A stretch of 7,229 bases of DNA from an uncultured Clostridia bacterium (lineage in GTDB: Bacteria; Bacillota; Clostridia; Christensenellales; UBA1242), in NCBI GenBank assembly GCA_947625955.1, contig CANQQH010000058.1, positions 1-7,229 on the forward strand, in the 5' to 3' direction. Under the pieces are notes generated by a model, which saw only the letters and a program-made list of their open reading frames with translations, was not told the DNA's origin and did no database searches. The translations under genes and the position numbers were made by a program. The number at the start of each line of letters is the position of its first letter. Position 1 is the stretch's first letter. This document shows positions 5,752-7,229 of the stretch, in pieces.

Positions 5752-7229
5752 ATGGACTATGGAAAAACAGCCTATCTCAAAATTGTTGATATTGAGCAGA
5801 GGCTAAATGCCTTGAAAATAGGCGACAACAACTTTAATCAATACCTTGAACTTTCAAAACCAAACGCCAATGAAACAATAAATAAAAATAGCACAGCAAC
5901 AATCGAGTTTCCTGAATTTGAAATAAAGGGTAATGTTTGTTTTCAAATCAAAGCAAACATAACAACTTCTACCGCCGGAAATCTCAACGCGCAGCTACTT
6001 GTTAATAACATTCTTGTCCACGAAGAAAACATAAAGCTCAGCACAATGTCTAGTGACTTTATCATTCTCAAAACCTACAAGCCTTTGCAGGAAGGGAAAA
6101 TAAATGTGAAACTCTGTTTGTCGGCACAGGACGAACTGTTTGTTAACATTGATTCAATAAATCTCATTGTCCTTGGGGCGAGCGGGGAGAACGTTGACCT
6201 TGATATTGAACTAAGAGCCATGAAGACTGATGACTCCCACGCGCTGGTCTCCTATATCGACGACAACAAGCTCTACTATCAAACTATATCGATTGAGGAG
6301 AAGAACTTGCCAAGCCAAAATTTCAAGTATCACTCGAACGCAAAGAGCCATTGCTTTTGCAAAAAAAGTTATAGCGTTAGCGACATCAATCTTTATAAAG
6401 TTGATCTGAATAATAACCTATATCTAACCGAGCTGAACTCGAACCAACAAAGGTTGTTGACTGGTGATGTGAAAATAGTTTTTGCTTGCCCGTGCCCAAA
6501 CTCGCTTGACGACACAAACCTCATCGTCTATATCAAAACAGACGGCGAGTGCTACTATCGAACCATGCGAGAGAGCAATCTCGTTAGCGAAAGAAAGCTC
6601 AGCCTTCCCAAAGGGCCCTACAAAGACATCAGGTGTTTGAGCCATGAAAGCAGCGAGTTTTGCTATATCATCGCAACGCACGAGAACGGTTCAAACTATC
6701 TCATAAAATCGCAGATTGAGGTTTCAACCGGAAAGATAATTGAAACGCTTGAAACAACATTTGATCTCATTCTTTCAAAATATATTGACTTCGGCCAGTC
6801 AAAGGCAATAGAGAATCTTTCGGCAAAGCTCGAAGTTTTGCTTGAAGTGAAGAATGAGGTTGAAGAGGTGATTGAACGCCTTGGAAAGAGTCATCTCTAC
6901 CTTGGGTATAGCCTTGCCGCAGAAAAATATAAAATTGCTCCGCCTGTTAATTGGGGAGTCAAGATAGACCCAACCGGGTATAGCAATCCCACTAATTGGG
7001 TTTCGTATTGCGACGACAGCGCCGACTTTTTGCCTGCAACCTACGACTATAAGAATTATATTCTCACAGACAATGGTTGGATGAGTAGATGGCCATTCAA
7101 TGAGATTCGACCATGCATTATCAAAAACGGCGAAATTATTGGATATCTCAACAAAAATAACTACGACGAGTTTGAAGACGGAACACCTATCGACACATCC
7201 AGCGCAGACTTTGGCGAGGTTATGGTTGA
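5752..7229 (+). CDS. Tail appendage / receptor-binding-type structural protein, 3'-truncated by the window edge
   Basis: An open frame with 492 complete codons and no stop before the right edge. By position and shape it is a tail-appendage (fibre or spike) protein. Visible parts: a short N-terminal helix (8-22) that may anchor it to the tail; a beta-rich, jelly-roll-like stretch (about 48-142); four similar beta units at 164-179, 211-228, 256-272 and 303-322, spaced 45-47 residues and each centred on a 'hydrophobic-YI-turn-YY' pattern; a helical, possibly coiled-coil segment (350-380); and from about 398 a module with VNWGVKIDPTGYSNPTNW, then EIRPCIIKNGEIIGYLN (451-467) and FEDGTPIDTSSADFGEVMV. 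The last module I recall from tail proteins of many Bacillota phages, where it usually precedes a further C-terminal domain. No polysaccharide-degrading catalytic motif is visible in this portion. Eleven cysteines, including CFC (201-203) and CPC (246-248), are unusual for a fibre. Confidence 0.72.
   Translation, partial: MDYGKTAYLKIVDIEQRLNALKIGDNNFNQYLELSKPNANETINKNSTATIEFPEFEIKGNVCFQIKANITTSTAGNLNAQLLVNNILVHEENIKLSTMSSDFIILKTYKPLQEGKINVKLCLSAQDELFVNIDSINLIVLGASGENVDLDIELRAMKTDDSHALVSYIDDNKLYYQTISIEEKNLPSQNFKYHSNAKSHCFCKKSYSVSDINLYKVDLNNNLYLTELNSNQQRLLTGDVKIVFACPCPNSLDDTNLIVYIKTDGECYYRTMRESNLVSERKLSLPKGPYKDIRCLSHESSEFCYIIATHENGSNYLIKSQIEVSTGKIIETLETTFDLILSKYIDFGQSKAIENLSAKLEVLLEVKNEVEEVIERLGKSHLYLGYSLAAEKYKIAPPVNWGVKIDPTGYSNPTNWVSYCDDSADFLPATYDYKNYILTDNGWMSRWPFNEIRPCIIKNGEIIGYLNKNNYDEFEDGTPIDTSSADFGEVMV
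6241..6717 (+). repeat. Four degenerate ~46-residue repeats within the tail-appendage protein
   Basis: Protein-level repeats, not DNA-level ones. Units begin at residues 164 (ALVSYIDDNKLYYQTI), 211 (DINLYKVDLNNNLYLTEL), 256 (NLIVYIKTDGECYYRTM) and 303 (FCYIIATHENGSNYLIKSQI). Each is two strands around an Asp/Asn turn, with a 45-47 residue period. This resembles blades of a beta-propeller; four units would be a partial or small propeller, so neighbouring residues may supply more. Found by eye, so alignment is approximate. Confidence 0.45.

Noticed and set aside
6424..6681. 85-codon reverse-strand open frame inside the tail-appendage gene
   Set aside because: It is antisense to a continuous well-supported frame and has no recognisable domain.
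1..7229. Alternative genetic code (stop-codon reassignment)
   Set aside because: Genes end naturally at TAG, TAA and TGA directly before or overlapping the next start, and tryptophan is coded by TGG.

Overview
This window is a stretch of a tailed-phage (or prophage) structural module. All seven genes lie on the + strand, almost end to end, and read in order as portal, scaffold, major capsid, small head-associated protein, head-tail connector, tail nozzle/hub, and tail-appendage protein. The DNA is AT-leaning. Every internal gene has a purine-rich Shine-Dalgarno sequence, and TAA, TAG and TGA all act as stops, so the ordinary bacterial code applies. Strong SD sites, Lys/Asn/Glu-rich proteins and the resemblance I recall to proteins in gut Bacillota (Firmicutes) phages suggest a low- to mid-GC Gram-positive-type host. 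That is inference: no host gene, integrase, tRNA or attachment site is present.

Layout. 1-1375 is the portal protein, whose N-terminus lies before the window. 1377-2075 is a coiled-coil protein of scaffold type. 2085-3275 is the major capsid protein, with the best SD of the window. A 37-base gap follows, then 3313-3714, a small AT-rich gene of a conserved but uncharacterised head-module family. 3707-4276 is a connector/adaptor-like protein overlapping its neighbours by 8 and 4 bases. 4273-5748 is a beta-rich protein that looks like a tail nozzle/hub (P22 gp10 or T7 gp12 type). 5752-7229 is a tail appendage protein, open in frame to the right edge, with an N-terminal beta-sandwich-like part, four roughly 46-residue repeats, a helical segment and the beginning of a conserved phage tail module.

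How they work together. Scaffold and coat would build the procapsid around the portal. The connector and nozzle would close the portal after DNA packaging, and the last gene would supply the host-contacting appendage. No protease lies between portal and coat, and no major tail, tape-measure or tail-assembly gene follows the connector. This is the arrangement expected of a short-tailed (podovirus-like) virion, though genes beyond the window could change that. The spacing suggests one co-transcribed operon. I found no promoter, terminator, RNA gene, CRISPR array, insertion sequence or clear long DNA repeat. Identities are from remembered family patterns and gene order; no database search was run.
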